A DNA stretch of 64,000 nt from Certhia americana (Eukaryota; Chordata; Aves; Passeriformes; Certhiidae), in the NCBI GenBank assembly GCA_018697195.1, contig CM031879.1, forward strand, positions 27,600,839 through 27,664,838, written 5' to 3'. Of this stretch, positions 26,289 to 38,100 are shown in pieces. A program made the translations under genes and the position numbers. The notes beneath the pieces were generated by a model, which was not told where the DNA came from, did no database searches, and worked only from the letters and a program-made list of their open reading frames with translations. Within the stretch, counting starts at the first letter, position 1. Every line of letters begins with the position of its first letter.

Positions 26289-29200
26289 ATGTGTGTGTCT
26301 GTATGTGCAGCCTCTACTGGAATCTGATTTATATGAATTGTATCAATTTGATGTTCTAAGAATAAGGAATGCATATCGAATTATTTTATAGCAAGCATGT
26401 GTCAATGTGCTTTTTAAAACACAGAACAACAGGAATGTGACACGATTTTCACAGTTTCTCCTCCATATGTGTATCTCTGGAAAGCAGCAGTTCTTTTGAC
26501 TCAACACCTTGTTTCAGTGCACTCCATGCCTACATGGGTCTCTCTGATAACATTTGTGGTTAGACTCCATGGCATGTCAAATCAAATGCCCTTCCCACAC
26601 ACATATTTTTGTGAATTTATCCGTCTGACTCTGGTTTTACCTCAACATTCCTTCACAGCCACATGATGGTCTTTCAACAAGAACCTCAGCACAATATGCT
26701 ATTTTATTCTTTACTCAATTTTTAAAAATATGACAGGCTGGAAATCTACTAATGCCTAAAAGCAATTTAAACCCTAGAATCAAATTTCTTATGATGTTTT
26801 TACCTTGGATAATTATGCTGATAATAAACTGAATTATGAATTGTTCTACCTGCACAAATTTCTGTCTGAAAACAGGAGTGTTATAAGGTGTAGAAAATTG
26901 CTCATACCTTACAGTTAAGAACTTTAAAGAGGCTTTGTAAATACCAGTGATAGATGTAGTTCCGACAGTAGAAATGCTAATCGGTTCTTTTCATGTATCA
27001 TTTCTCAGTATTGTAACACTGGAAGAAAAATATGTTATATTTTTCATATATTTGAAAGCAAACATTGCATGTGACAAAGCAAAGGCCTTTGATATAGTAT
27101 TTTACAATTATTTCCTGATGTTAGCTTAGGAGACCACAGCATAAAATATAGTTGTACCACACAGTAAGGGATTTACCTTCTACATCTGTGTTACTTTAAT
27201 ATATGGAGCAGGAGGGAGAAGTTTTCAAGGCTGAAGTTTTCTCATTCACCTGATTCTCTTTTTCAATTCATTAGACTTTTTTAGATTCAGAACAGAGCAC
27301 CACTTTTTGCTGCATTTTAGGAATAGCACTTCATCTGTTTGCTCAGCTAAGCCTTAAAAGCACTAAAGATGAACCTGTCCTTTGAAGATAACAAATCACT
27401 TCACAGTTCCTGAACAGATTCAGCATGAAAAAGGTCCTCAAAGGAAAACGTATCAGCTGTAATCCAGCTGCTTTGCCAAAGACAATATACCAGTCTTCTG
27501 CAAACTTATTTTTCTTCTGTTTGCTAAGGTCTTTGTTGGGTAAATTCAAGTTGGACAAGCTCTAGGCACAACTGGGTCTCTTCTTGCTCTGACACTCTTG
27601 AGCCTGTATTGGAGAGCTCTCAAGCATTGAAGGGCTGAGCTCAATTAAAAAATGAGGCAGTGGCTTTATGAACCTGTGTTCCTACAGTGAAACTGGACCT
27701 CTGTCCTGCAGTTTTACTTTACTTTCTGTACCAGCAAGATGGGAAAGAAATGCCAGTACAGTTACACAAAGCTAAATGACAGTCCCCAGTGCAGGGACAG
27801 GCAGGGATGACCACTGAAGGACCAAGGCAGGTCCTCTGACTGGAATGGTTAACATTAAAAGGTCACAGTTCTGGTTTAGTGGGGCACAAGTTATTTGCTC
27901 CATAGAATAGTTCTCAGCATCAGAGGGAGGAATGGCTTCAATAAAAGGTGAAATTAAGAAGTCAGGATAAAATAAAAGAGTAAAATAAAAATGCATGGTG
28001 TGGAAAGAAGGGGGAATGGGTTTATATGATGTTTTTCTCCTATTTACTGATATAAAAATACTAAAAAGCTGCTATAAATTAATAGCAGAATATACTGTCT
28101 GGCTTCTTTTGAGAACAAAGAGCATAAAATAAAATCTTAGAGCCAGTTTGAATACTATAATCACAGTGAGTCTGCACTTGCTGTGAGATAGACCCTAATC
28201 ATGCTTTCTCTCCATTAGATTGTCTTTTATTTTAAACTGCCCTTTAATCGGCATGTTCCTTGACAGCCCACACCCTACTGTACTATATATTCCCTGAAGT
28301 ATCTCAGCTGGCTCCTGCCAGTCAAGCTGACAAGGATCTCCACCCAGCTTTCAACAGAACTGCTACTTCAGAAACTGACTGGTTTCCTTCCTTCGAGCAA
28401 ATGCAACAGTGGGTGCACACAAGTCACACTCTGAACTGACGCACTGAAAATATGCTGAGAAATATTGAGTGAAATGGGGCGATAACAATTTATACAGATA
28501 TGGTTTCTTATCTCTTACTAACTTTCTCCTCCTATAGTATTTATTTCCCAATACCATTTTTTTTCATGAGTACTGTTTCCTTCTCAGATAATCTCTCCAT
28601 TCCTGCCTTTCTCAACACCACTCCATGGAGTATCAATCTTATCAAGAACCCCTTCTCATATAGCAGTCAACCCATCCTCCAAAATCATCTCTCTTTCACA
28701 CTTCTTTTAAAATAGTTGTTGAAAGCACCCAGCCCAAAGGTTTCTTTTTATCTGGAAAATTTTCTTTTACTCTACACATCCCAAGATGTACTTCCCTAGC
28801 TTTGCTGTGAGAAGTTCTCTTAGTTAAGGAGAGGTAGAGGACTTTAGATCTCGAAGAGAGCTTTATAATTCAATGGAGTATATTGTTTTTTCCACTTGGG
28901 AAAAACAAATAGGCAAGAGTTCATTCACAGTAATGTATCATACATCATTCTGGGATGATAAGCCACTGATGGGATGCTTGAGGCATTACTAAAATGTCTG
29001 AGCATGTGTTTATGTGAAAATGTTGTGAAATAGAAAACTCTTTGCCTTGGACATGATGGTGGAAGATAAGTACTATCTGTATCAGGTGTCTAGCCAAGAT
29101 TTAGGGCTTATGGACAGTGTGAGATGGTGAATTCTGCCCTGTAATTTTTCAGGATTTTCAAAGTAACACAGTTTAATAATTTGTCAATCATTGAGCTAAA

Positions 29201-32200
29201 AAGCATTATTTGCAATGTGTAAAAGAAAGTGGCTTTACAAAGGAAGCGTTGGGATTAATTACATGGCCTGGTTGCAGTGTGTATCATAAATGATGCTTGT
29301 TGAAACTTGAGTTTTATGAAGTAAAAAATCTTTTGTCTGTCAGACAACTATGCCATGGCCAGAGCCTGTTCCACTGCCCCAGACAGGTGCAGGGTTGCTA
29401 GGGGCACCAGGCCAGGCCCAGCCCTGGGCTTCAGGCAGAACACCATGGGCAGGAAAGGGGGAATCTGGCATAAGGAGTGTCAGGACTGATCAGAGGAGTT
29501 GAAGGCTCTCAGGACCTAGGGAAATTCAGTGCTGAATCTGAAGCACATTCTGACACCTAGAAGAAAGACTTCATGTCTCCTTCCGAAAACTTCTTTCCAG
29601 CAGGAAAGAAACCATGTCTTTTTAGTTGCCTTTGTGGGATAGCTGTCATCTGAGCTATGTATCCCAGGGAAGATGCCAGATGACCTGACCAAAAGTGCCT
29701 GGCTTAATGCAGCATCTGATGTATCCCCTGGCAGGTAGGGTGAAGGTAGGTATTGCCTTCCACAGCCATTTCAACCTGTGCTGAGGGTGGATGGAAATGG
29801 TTCCCATTGCCCCAAGGAGCAACTTCACATGTTTTGGCAAGTTTTATCAGACCTTTAGGTGCAAAATTTGGAATAAATAAAATATGCTCTTTACTATGTG
29901 CAGTTCCAGATCACTCATCTCAAAAGGGCATACTAAAAAATAGTAAAAGCTAGCAGAAGGACAAAAATTTTAAGTATGGAATAGCCTTCATAGGAGCAGA
30001 GACTGCACAGCTGCACAGTTGTGCTAAGCACCTCATTTAGGAGATACATTTGGGAAGCATACCCAGATGTACTCCTTACTATCCCTTGGATTGAAATGTA
30101 GGAACCAAGGATGATCAAATGAAGTCAGAAGGAACCAGTTTTAAGTTTTAAAGTGCAGGAACATTCTGGGAGACAGAATCAATTTTAAAAATCAGTTATT
30201 TCTAAGGGTCATTAAAAATCTTATTGCTCTAGGCAGAAAGAAGCACTTTTATATAAGTTGAAAATACATTTAAACTGCAGTACTATAAAAGACTGACTTC
30301 TGCTAAGGAGAATTAAGTAGCTTCAGATGGCATGAATGTCTGACTTCATTGATTCTGCCTTCCTTGCAAACACAACATTCCCAGACGATGTCTACATGAG
30401 GAACATTTTTGGTGTGACAGAAACAGATGAACATATTGGAGCATTGAAACCCCTGTATTTCCACATTTGGCTCAGTGGTTTTACTTTGGACTAAATGCTG
30501 TCCAGGCTACTCAACAGAATATACCTATGTGTACAATTTGAGACTCTCCAAACGACCAAACTCTCATGTGGATCCCTGCTTCTCCATGTGGACATGAATA
30601 TGCTTGGCCTGCAGCTGGAGCTCACCTTCTGGGTTTATTTCCTCCAGAAGGAATCTAGATCTGAACCAATGTGCTGCAAGGCATGACCTCAGACTGAAAG
30701 AAAGGAAAGCGTTAATAGTTTCTCAGCTTGTTCCCTTGATTACCTATTACAGGCAGAAGTTCTGCAAGAGAAAGGAAAGGAGGTTTGTCCTCATCAGCAG
30801 GGTGTAGGAGGTCAAACCACCAGCTGACAGGAACTGGCACTAAGAGAGGTGTTAATGGAGTTGTAATGAGTGAGCTGGGCCAATAATCACACAGCTACCT
30901 GGCTTCTGAACTGCCTTCATGATAGGAATGTAATTTTAAGCTTTCTCCTTCTGAAAGATGTGAGAATTTGTACATACTCATTGAGAATCATACTAGTTGT
31001 CAAATTTGTAGGAAATTATAAGTAATAGGATTTCACAGATTAAGAACATTCGCCCATTCAAATTCCCTATTATCTATCATCTGTGCTGAAAAAAATCAAC
31101 TGGTCATTGAACTTAAAACCCCTTTTGTTAAGAATAGAATCAGAAACCCCTCTTTATTAGTACTAGCAAATTGCTTTAAGGATTATCAGAAAAGGATGGT
31201 AGCAATAGAAGTCCTTAATAAAATGAGAGATGACTAACACATTAATCTTTTCCTTAAATTCAGATCAGTGCATAACAATAACCTTCTTTTCTAAATGCAG
31301 GAGTGCAGGTATTTTGCTTATATAGATTATAGTTATAAAGCTGAGTATTGCACTCGTACAGGACTCTCTGAATTCAGCTGTTCATGTACACAAAATCCTG
31401 CAAAATAGCTGCTAGGATTAAAATAACTAATTACAAATAAATAAAATAAAGTAAAAAGGATGTTTATCACATAAACACTCTGGCAGCTAATCCGACTTCC
31501 CTGGTAGAACATTTCTACTCTAGGAATTTAACCTATGGACACACATAATTAGCTCTTTCACCTTAAAGTTGCTGAAAGAATGATTTGCTTAAGAAGATTA
31601 GGGCTTTATAGTGTTCAATAGAAGTACTGACAAATGATCCTAAAATGATTATAGGGGAACTCTTTCAACACAATCTTCTGATCTTTTATTTTGAAATAGC
31701 GTGCCTTTCAGTCAAAAACCTTTCAATCTGACCTTTGTGTTTTTCCACATCAATGTTCAACTTTTAATACCTTCTGTATTCAAATCGTCTATGTGATGAG
31801 ATGCTTTTCAAGGCTCTTTTCATCCACATGGATGATGACCACAATAGTCTCCTTAAAAAGAACTTTAGTGCTAGTTTATTTCTTCTGGTCATTGCAACTG
31901 CATGCAACTTCCTGTCTGCACTGGAGCATTTTACCATGCCTGTGCTGACAGGACAACTCTTTTTGAACTGTGCTGTACCAAAATCACTTAAGTTAAAAAA
32001 AATTTTCCAAAACAGGGGGATTTTTAAGGGCAGGTATAACACAGAAGAGGGGATACTGATAAGCAAAGATTGAAGAAAGAGGACTCAGTTGGGTGATGGC
32101 AGGGAAATGGATTTTTCCATCGTTTTGCCGTACACCATAAACTTGAGGTGTGGAGTAAGCACTGTAAAAGAGTAAGCATTGTAAGACAGCTGCAGTGGCT

Positions 32201-32566
32201 CTGTAGCTATTGTATGCATGACTGTCTATTTCCTCCTACAAAAGCTGGGGATCGAATTTTAAATTACTGACACAGACTTAAGAGTAATCCTCTTTTTCAA
32301 GGTATAGAATTATCTGGATCTTTCATTGCTTTACAGTTTTATACGTGTATTGAAATTATGTAAGCTTTATTTCTTTTTTCCTACTCCTATAATTCTCAGG
32401 CTTGGGAAGTTTATCATAGTCTGTTGTTAGCATCATCTGAAAAATTATGCAATCGTTTTATTAACTGAGGTAATAGACAGAAATCAATTTATATTATTAA
32501 TTCTTGCCCAGTAAAAATTAGTAACTTTGCTACTTTAAGTTATGCTGCCATCTACAGGCAATTCAG

Positions 32567-33965
32567 GTTGGAAGAGGTCTCTGGCCCCTAGTTTATCTGC
32601 CTCCACAAAATAATGACAATAATAATGATAATAAAAAGGGGAAAAGTATGTGGTGCTCAACGCAATTGCTCACCACCCTCTGATGCCAGACCTCCCTTCT
32701 CAAACCCAGATCAGCTCCTCTTCCAGGTAACTCCCTCCAGTTTATATACTGGGCATGATGTTCTGTGGTGTGGAATACTCCTTTGGTAAGTGAAGATCAC
32801 CCGCCCCAGCTATGCCCTCTCCCAGTTCCCTTTGTCTACCACCTCACTGGCATAGCATGAAGCAAGAAAAATGGTCCTTGACTGAGGATAGTCAACTTAG
32901 CAAAAAACCCAAAACATCAGAGTGTTACCAACACCATTCACATTCTGAACTTAAAACACAGCATTGCAACAGCTACTGAGAAGAAATTAACTCTACCTTA
33001 GGTGAAACCAGGACAGTTGCTGAGAGATTTATCTCATTCAGTCTTACAAACCTCCTCAGATGGAGGCTGCACTTCCTCTTGGCAACCTGTCCCACTGCCT
33101 GATTGTCCTCATAGGCAAAAAGTCCTTCCTTTTAGCCACAATAAATCTTTAGGCTCATTGTCTCATTCTCCTGCCACACACACTGTGAATATCCTGGCTC
33201 CACCTTCTTGCTAACCTCCTTAACCTAACTTATATACCAGTGAGCTGCTGTTGATTTCCCCCCAAACTATGTCTTCTCCAAGTTAATGAAGCCCGGTTCC
33301 TTCAGCATCTCCTTAAATGACAAGGGCTCCAGTGCCCTAATAGCTCAGAGGCTCTTTGCAGAACTTGGTCCAGTTCTTGGATGTTTTTCTTGTTCTAGGG
33401 ACCAAAACTAAATGTGAAAGCTAAATGTGGTCAAACAATTGCTGCAAACTGGATATTGCATCTCAGTTTGTGTTGTTTGTGTCCCTGCTAACCTGTTCCA
33501 GAGGGATATAGGTCATTCTTGCTTCCATGGAACACAGCTGAACAGGGCCCATGTTCAGCCACCCACCAGGTCACTACAGAGCTGGGCTGCTGCATTGGTG
33601 CTTCCTCCCCACAGGTAGCACTTCACATTTGTTGGGTGTCACAGAGTTCCAATTGGCCTCTTCCTTCAGCATATCTAGGCTGCCCTGAACAGCAGCCTGA
33701 CCCTCCACAGTATCCATTTCTTCCCTTCATTTGGTATCATCTGCAGATTCAATGAAGGTGAATTCCATCCACTCCTCCAGGCCACTGACAAAGACACGAA
33801 GCAGGATGGGGCTCAGAAGACACCCCAGTGACACTCACTCCAAGGAGGGTGTGACCCCTTATCCACTACTCTCTGAGCCTCATCATCCAATCACATTTTC
33901 ACTCATCTGGTTGTTTGGTTTCACCCAACCAAACCACAATGTCCTAACTTGGTTTCATAAAGATT
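32567..33965 (-). mobile_element. CR1 LINE copy interrupted by an LTR
   Basis: The plus strand starts with the CR1 3'-end signature CAGGTTGGAAGAGGTCTCTG. After an insertion (about 32.6-33.02 kb) it continues with GGCAACCTGTCCCACTGCCT and further 5' CR1 landmarks: TTGGTATCATCTGCAGATTC, a segment like GGGCTCAGAAGACACCCC and CTCATCATCCAATCACATT. About 1 kb of old CR1 remains. ORFs here are broken remnants. Confidence 0.85.
32600..33018 (+). mobile_element. ERVL-like LTR inserted in CR1
   Basis: This block matches my recollection of a common avian ERVL-type LTR: TTTATATACTGGGCATGATG, GGTGTGGAATACTCCTTTGG, a GTCCTTGACTGAGG block, AAAACATCAGAGTGTTACCA and the end GAAACCAGGACA. A purine tract (AAAAAGGGGAAAAG) sits before a TG start near 32650, as expected for a plus-oriented LTR with its polypurine tract. 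No internal viral gene is present. Exact ends and orientation are uncertain. Confidence 0.6.
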
Positions 33966-34671
33966 GAGGTACAGTAGCAAACAGACACAGTAAATGATGC
34001 TTTTTTCGTTCTCCCCTTTTTCAAAAATCCACTCATTTTATCACAGTTAACTGTTTTTTTTTTACTTAAAAAGAAAAGAGAAGGGTATTTTTTCCAAAGC
34101 TGGTTAGTATTTTGTTGTGCTACCATAAGGCTTGACAGAAACACAAACAGAGTCTGCATCTTGTAAACAATGTTACATGGTTTGGGTTTCATTATAAACT
34201 TCTTTTTCAGTGAATGTCAAGCACTTGCTTGATCTTGAAGAGCTTACTGAAATAGGCACCAGCTATCTGCTACTGAATCCTGAAATTGTCAGCATTAACT
34301 TAATTTGGGGCATTCATCAAATGTCAGATAAAGCAACTGACAACTTGTCACTGTTGACTCAGGGCTTTTACCTTTTAACACTAAGTACCTTATCACAATG
34401 AAACACAATATATTTAGGAAACCTCAGTACAACTTTTCAGTTAGAAACCTTTAGGCTGTAAACTTGCAATATTATTACTTGAATAGCATTTAGTATAAAA
34501 CATTTTTAAAAAATACTATGAATTACAAGATACATTTGTTTGCTGCAAATACTTTTCCATGATTAACTTTGCAAGCCAGATGTCTACACAAACAGGAAAT
34601 TCATGCTGGCTGCCCCTGGTTTCTTTAAGTTCTGTTAGAATTGTTTGGAATAACAATTTTACTCCAGTGCA
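33966..34671. other. Intergenic DNA beyond the PUS7L 3' end
   Basis: AT-rich sequence between the CR1 copy and the candidate PUS7L poly(A) signal. Some of it may still be PUS7L 3' UTR if that signal is not used. I see no gene. Confidence 0.5.
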
Positions 34672-34677
34672 TTTAAT
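34672..34677 (-). promoter_or_regulatory. Possible PUS7L poly(A) signal (ATTAAA)
   Basis: The minus strand reads ATTAAA about 195 nt after the PUS7L stop. I found no AATAAA on the minus strand between about 34.2 and 34.87 kb, so this is the nearest candidate hexamer. The true 3' end may lie further away. Confidence 0.3.
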
Positions 34678-34871
34678 GCATTTAGAGTTTGGAATTATTT
34701 TGAAACATTCCAAAGAATTGTGGTAATTTTTTTTCCTTATCCGTATGAATCTCAATCTACAAATTTTTCCAGTTCATGACTTGAACCTGTTATTCTCCCT
34801 TCCGTTCTTAGCATTACATGAAAAATACCAACATTGTACAATATTCCTGCAATCTTTCATTAAGTGGAATC

Positions 34872-35195
34872 TTAAAAATCACATTTCATTATTTCTCTCA
34901 GACAGACTGTTGCATAACATGAAGGATCAAGGTCAAATGATATATGAAGAGCGACTTTTAAATCATTCAGATGGTTGTCCTCAATTTTGATCTCTTTTTC
35001 ACAACTTTCCAAGAAATATGAAAGGTTCTGGACATTTTTCAAAATGAGTCTGTAGCATCCAGGTATATTCAGCTGTAACGGAGACACTCTGAATTTGCAC
35101 AACTCCAGCTCATCCTTAGAAAGTCTTTCATGGTACCATTGTCCAACTTTATTACTGGGATACTTGATACTATGTCCCACCATCGGAAGAACCAC
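34872..35195 (-). CDS. PUS7L: PUS7L exon 9 (terminal coding exon)
   Basis: The acceptor TTTGAAG precedes VVLPMVGHSIKYPSNKVGQWYH. The exon then encodes LQLNIPGCYRLILK and ends ISFDLDPSCYATVCLREIMKCDF followed by the stop codon. The C-terminal CYAT..LRE motif closes the TruD fold. Confidence 0.96.
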   Translation of the reverse strand: MVLPMVGHSIKYPSNKVGQWYHERLSKDELELCKFRVSPLQLNIPGCYRLILKNVQNLSYFLESCEKEIKIEDNHLNDLKVALHISFDLDPSCYATVCLREIMKCDF

Positions 35196-38100
35196 CTTCA
35201 AAGGAAAAAACAAACATATTTGAGGTAATGCTCACCTATTCCCCTTCAAATAAATGTGATCATTTAAAATGTGTTTAAACCTTGTGTTTTGGGGCCTGAA
35301 ATAGTAAAGCAGCAGGTTTTCTTGTGAAATAAAGCTGTGCATGGCAGGAATATTGAGTGCAGAAAAAATAATCTGTGTATCAGGATTCCTAAAGCAAAGC
35401 AGTACACAGCAGTAAAGACATTCAGTTGCCACATATTCAGTTGCCATGCAAGACTTCACAACTGCACTCTGAAACCTTCAAAAATTAGAATATCAGCTGC
35501 TTTTAAAGTTTTTCCCAGTAGACTGAAATCTTTCCTGAAGTATTCAGCTTCAGGATAAATATTGCCATACTGCAAATGACACTGTACTTATTTCCACTAT
35601 CAAGTAAATTTTTTGAGTATGGAAATTAGTTCACATGTGTTTTCTTTCAATGAACACTCTGGCAGGAAAAAAGACTGCACCAGTTAAATTAATCACATTA
35701 TTTAAAACAAAGCATTTTAAGCAATTAAAAAAGACCAACAACCCAGAACTCCTCGTAGACTTACTTGGTATATAGAGTATTTGTTAGCTGATTCTTCTGA
35801 AGCAGTGACTACATGAACCTGACAAGACATAAAAGAAGAAAAAAACCACAAACCTTTTAAAAATAAAAATGTGCTTTATTTTAGGAATTATGAACTGTAC
35901 TCACAAACTTGCAAAGAATATTAAGGTTATTTGACTACTGCAGGGGCAATAAACTCAGGTATGAAAAAATCTTAAGATATGTTTAATTTAAATTAATCAG
36001 TTTACTGGTAGATGGCATTGCATTAAATATTTACTAATGCTAGCTACTACTATTATTCTTTGAGTCTGAAGTTAACAAAAGTCAATGCCATTTTGTGCTA
36101 CATCAGCAAATGTAAAAATACAAAGAAGAATATTTTATATTAAGAGGGAATATATCTACATAAAAGTGACTCCATTCTGAATTTAATACATCTGCTTTTA
36201 ATTTTATTTCATCTTTTGTTTCATTAACATTCACTCTCACAAATACTGGTAAAAAAAATCTCAATTGAAACACAAGCCACTCCACAGGGATTGAAGGTAA
36301 CCTTTCAAATGCTCTTGCCTCCAAATTTGTAAGAGATTCACCCAAAAGAAATTAATTACATTCTGCCTCTGTAGACACCTGTTTGTCCTCCAGTAAAACA
36401 CTGCACAGTTTATGATTGATCTGATCAGGAGAAAGAATCATAGAATCATCTAGGTTGGAAAAGGTTGAGCCCAGCTGCAAACCTAACAGTGCCAAGTCTA
36501 TCACTAAACCTTCCTCACATACCTCCAGGGATGGCATCTCAACCACTTCTCTGTGCAGCCTGTTCCCATGCTTGATATTTTGGTGAAGAATATTTTCTAA
36601 TACACAATCTAAATTTTTCTGGCACAACTTGAGGCTATTTCCTCTTGTCCTACCACTTGCTACTTGTCAACTGTCTTCACAATAAGGTATGCTAACCCTA
36701 AAAGAAGAGAACACTTCAGAATGGACTTCAGCATCTCAAAATCTGGGGCCAGACACTCCACTGAACTATTCTATTCACTGGCTCACCTATGGCTCCATGC
36801 ACAGCTCCCAGGCTGAGCTATGGGCAGGCAGAAACACTCCTTTGCCCTTTAGTACTTCACCAAGAAGACTGCTGCATTTTTTGAACAGCTGTTAGCAGTT
36901 TAGGCCCAGCACCAGGAAAATTGTGCTAAATATGTTTTGCCTCTGTAGCTGCAACGAGATTATCAGTTCAGCCTGAGGCCACCTTTTACCCTGGACTCAC
37001 ACCCAGAGTTGTACTTAGGAAAGGTTTGATGTGGACAGCAAGACTCAGATCTGCACTGACTGGCAATAATGGGCGCACCCAAAGTCTGCTCTGAAGATTT
37101 TCCCCAGTCGGATCCTAAGAACAGCATTATACACCATGGACACTAAATTTTCATGTGTCATTTCTGACCTTCTGTTCCTTCCTCTCACTTGAATAAAATG
37201 AATAGGTGAAACAGATTAAAGCTACTAATTATATGTCTAGCTTGTAGGTCTATTTATCATGTTTTTTAGCTTTGTCACAAATATTAAATATTTTAATGAA
37301 TAAACCAAAATAAAGGGATTAGAGTATGTCTGCTTATGTATTCAAGTGCACTAAGTTGTTTGGGGTTTTTTGTTATTATTTTCTTTTTACAAGAACTACT
37401 TTACAAGAAGACTCACCTTGTCATTCAGGGAAATGCTTTCATCATTTTCTTCCAAGAACACAAGATCACCCTCCACCACTTTTGAGCCATAAGTCTTCAG
37501 TCTATATGATGCTGCTTCATTCCAAATTTTACTGCAATAAGCATGGACATAGAATATGCGCAAGGAGTGAGGAATGTTGAGCCAACCTTTGGTACACCCT
37601 TCTTGATTTACACCATAGCGATTTAAAGCTCGTAGCAACATCTTCTCTCTTACTTTAAATTCTGGCAGCATCACAAGTGTGCCCTTTGCATCTTCTGATA
37701 GAAACAAAAATAAGCATGTCAGTAATCCCTGATTATTCAAATATTACCTGACATTAAAAACATAAAATAATCAAATAGGGAAAAAAGGTGTCTAATGTCT
37801 CCATGCTTTGATTATTTCCTTTCCTTCAATGTGTCACTTTAGACAAATTTCATCTTGTATGCCCAGCAACACAGACCCATAAATTTTATTCTGTTTTATG
37901 CAGTATAAATCAAACTAGCTGTCACTCAGTTATTTGGCCTAGTTTGAACATTTTTTTTTTCTTAAAAACTTACATTATCACTCCAAAGGGTTTTTTTTTG
38001 AACCAAGCAACTGAAAGTAAAAATCAAGCCATAAAAGAACATTAAATCTCTACTTCTCATCATTTCAGATGATGTATTTCACAGCAGGTAAAAACCATGT

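Larger units (their letters stand above)
17120..32566. other. Intergenic DNA, no gene recognised
   Basis: AT-rich sequence with short random ORFs, low-complexity tracts and one G-quadruplex candidate, all listed separately. A 76-codon ORF at 21342-21572 follows an acceptor-like site and is treated as a finding, not a gene. Confidence 0.65.

Noticed and set aside
31764..32073. Overlapping 90- and 100-codon ORFs on opposite strands
   Set aside because: Overlap on both strands with no recognisable family; likely chance.
33427..33967. Plus-strand ORFs of 63-78 codons
   Set aside because: They lie in the antisense of a CR1 copy and reflect residual repeat sequence.
1..34600. Search for exons of ADAMTS20, the expected next gene on this side in vertebrates
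   Set aside because: No cysteine-rich thrombospondin-like or metalloprotease segments were seen in the translated ORFs; the gene, if syntenic, is outside the window.
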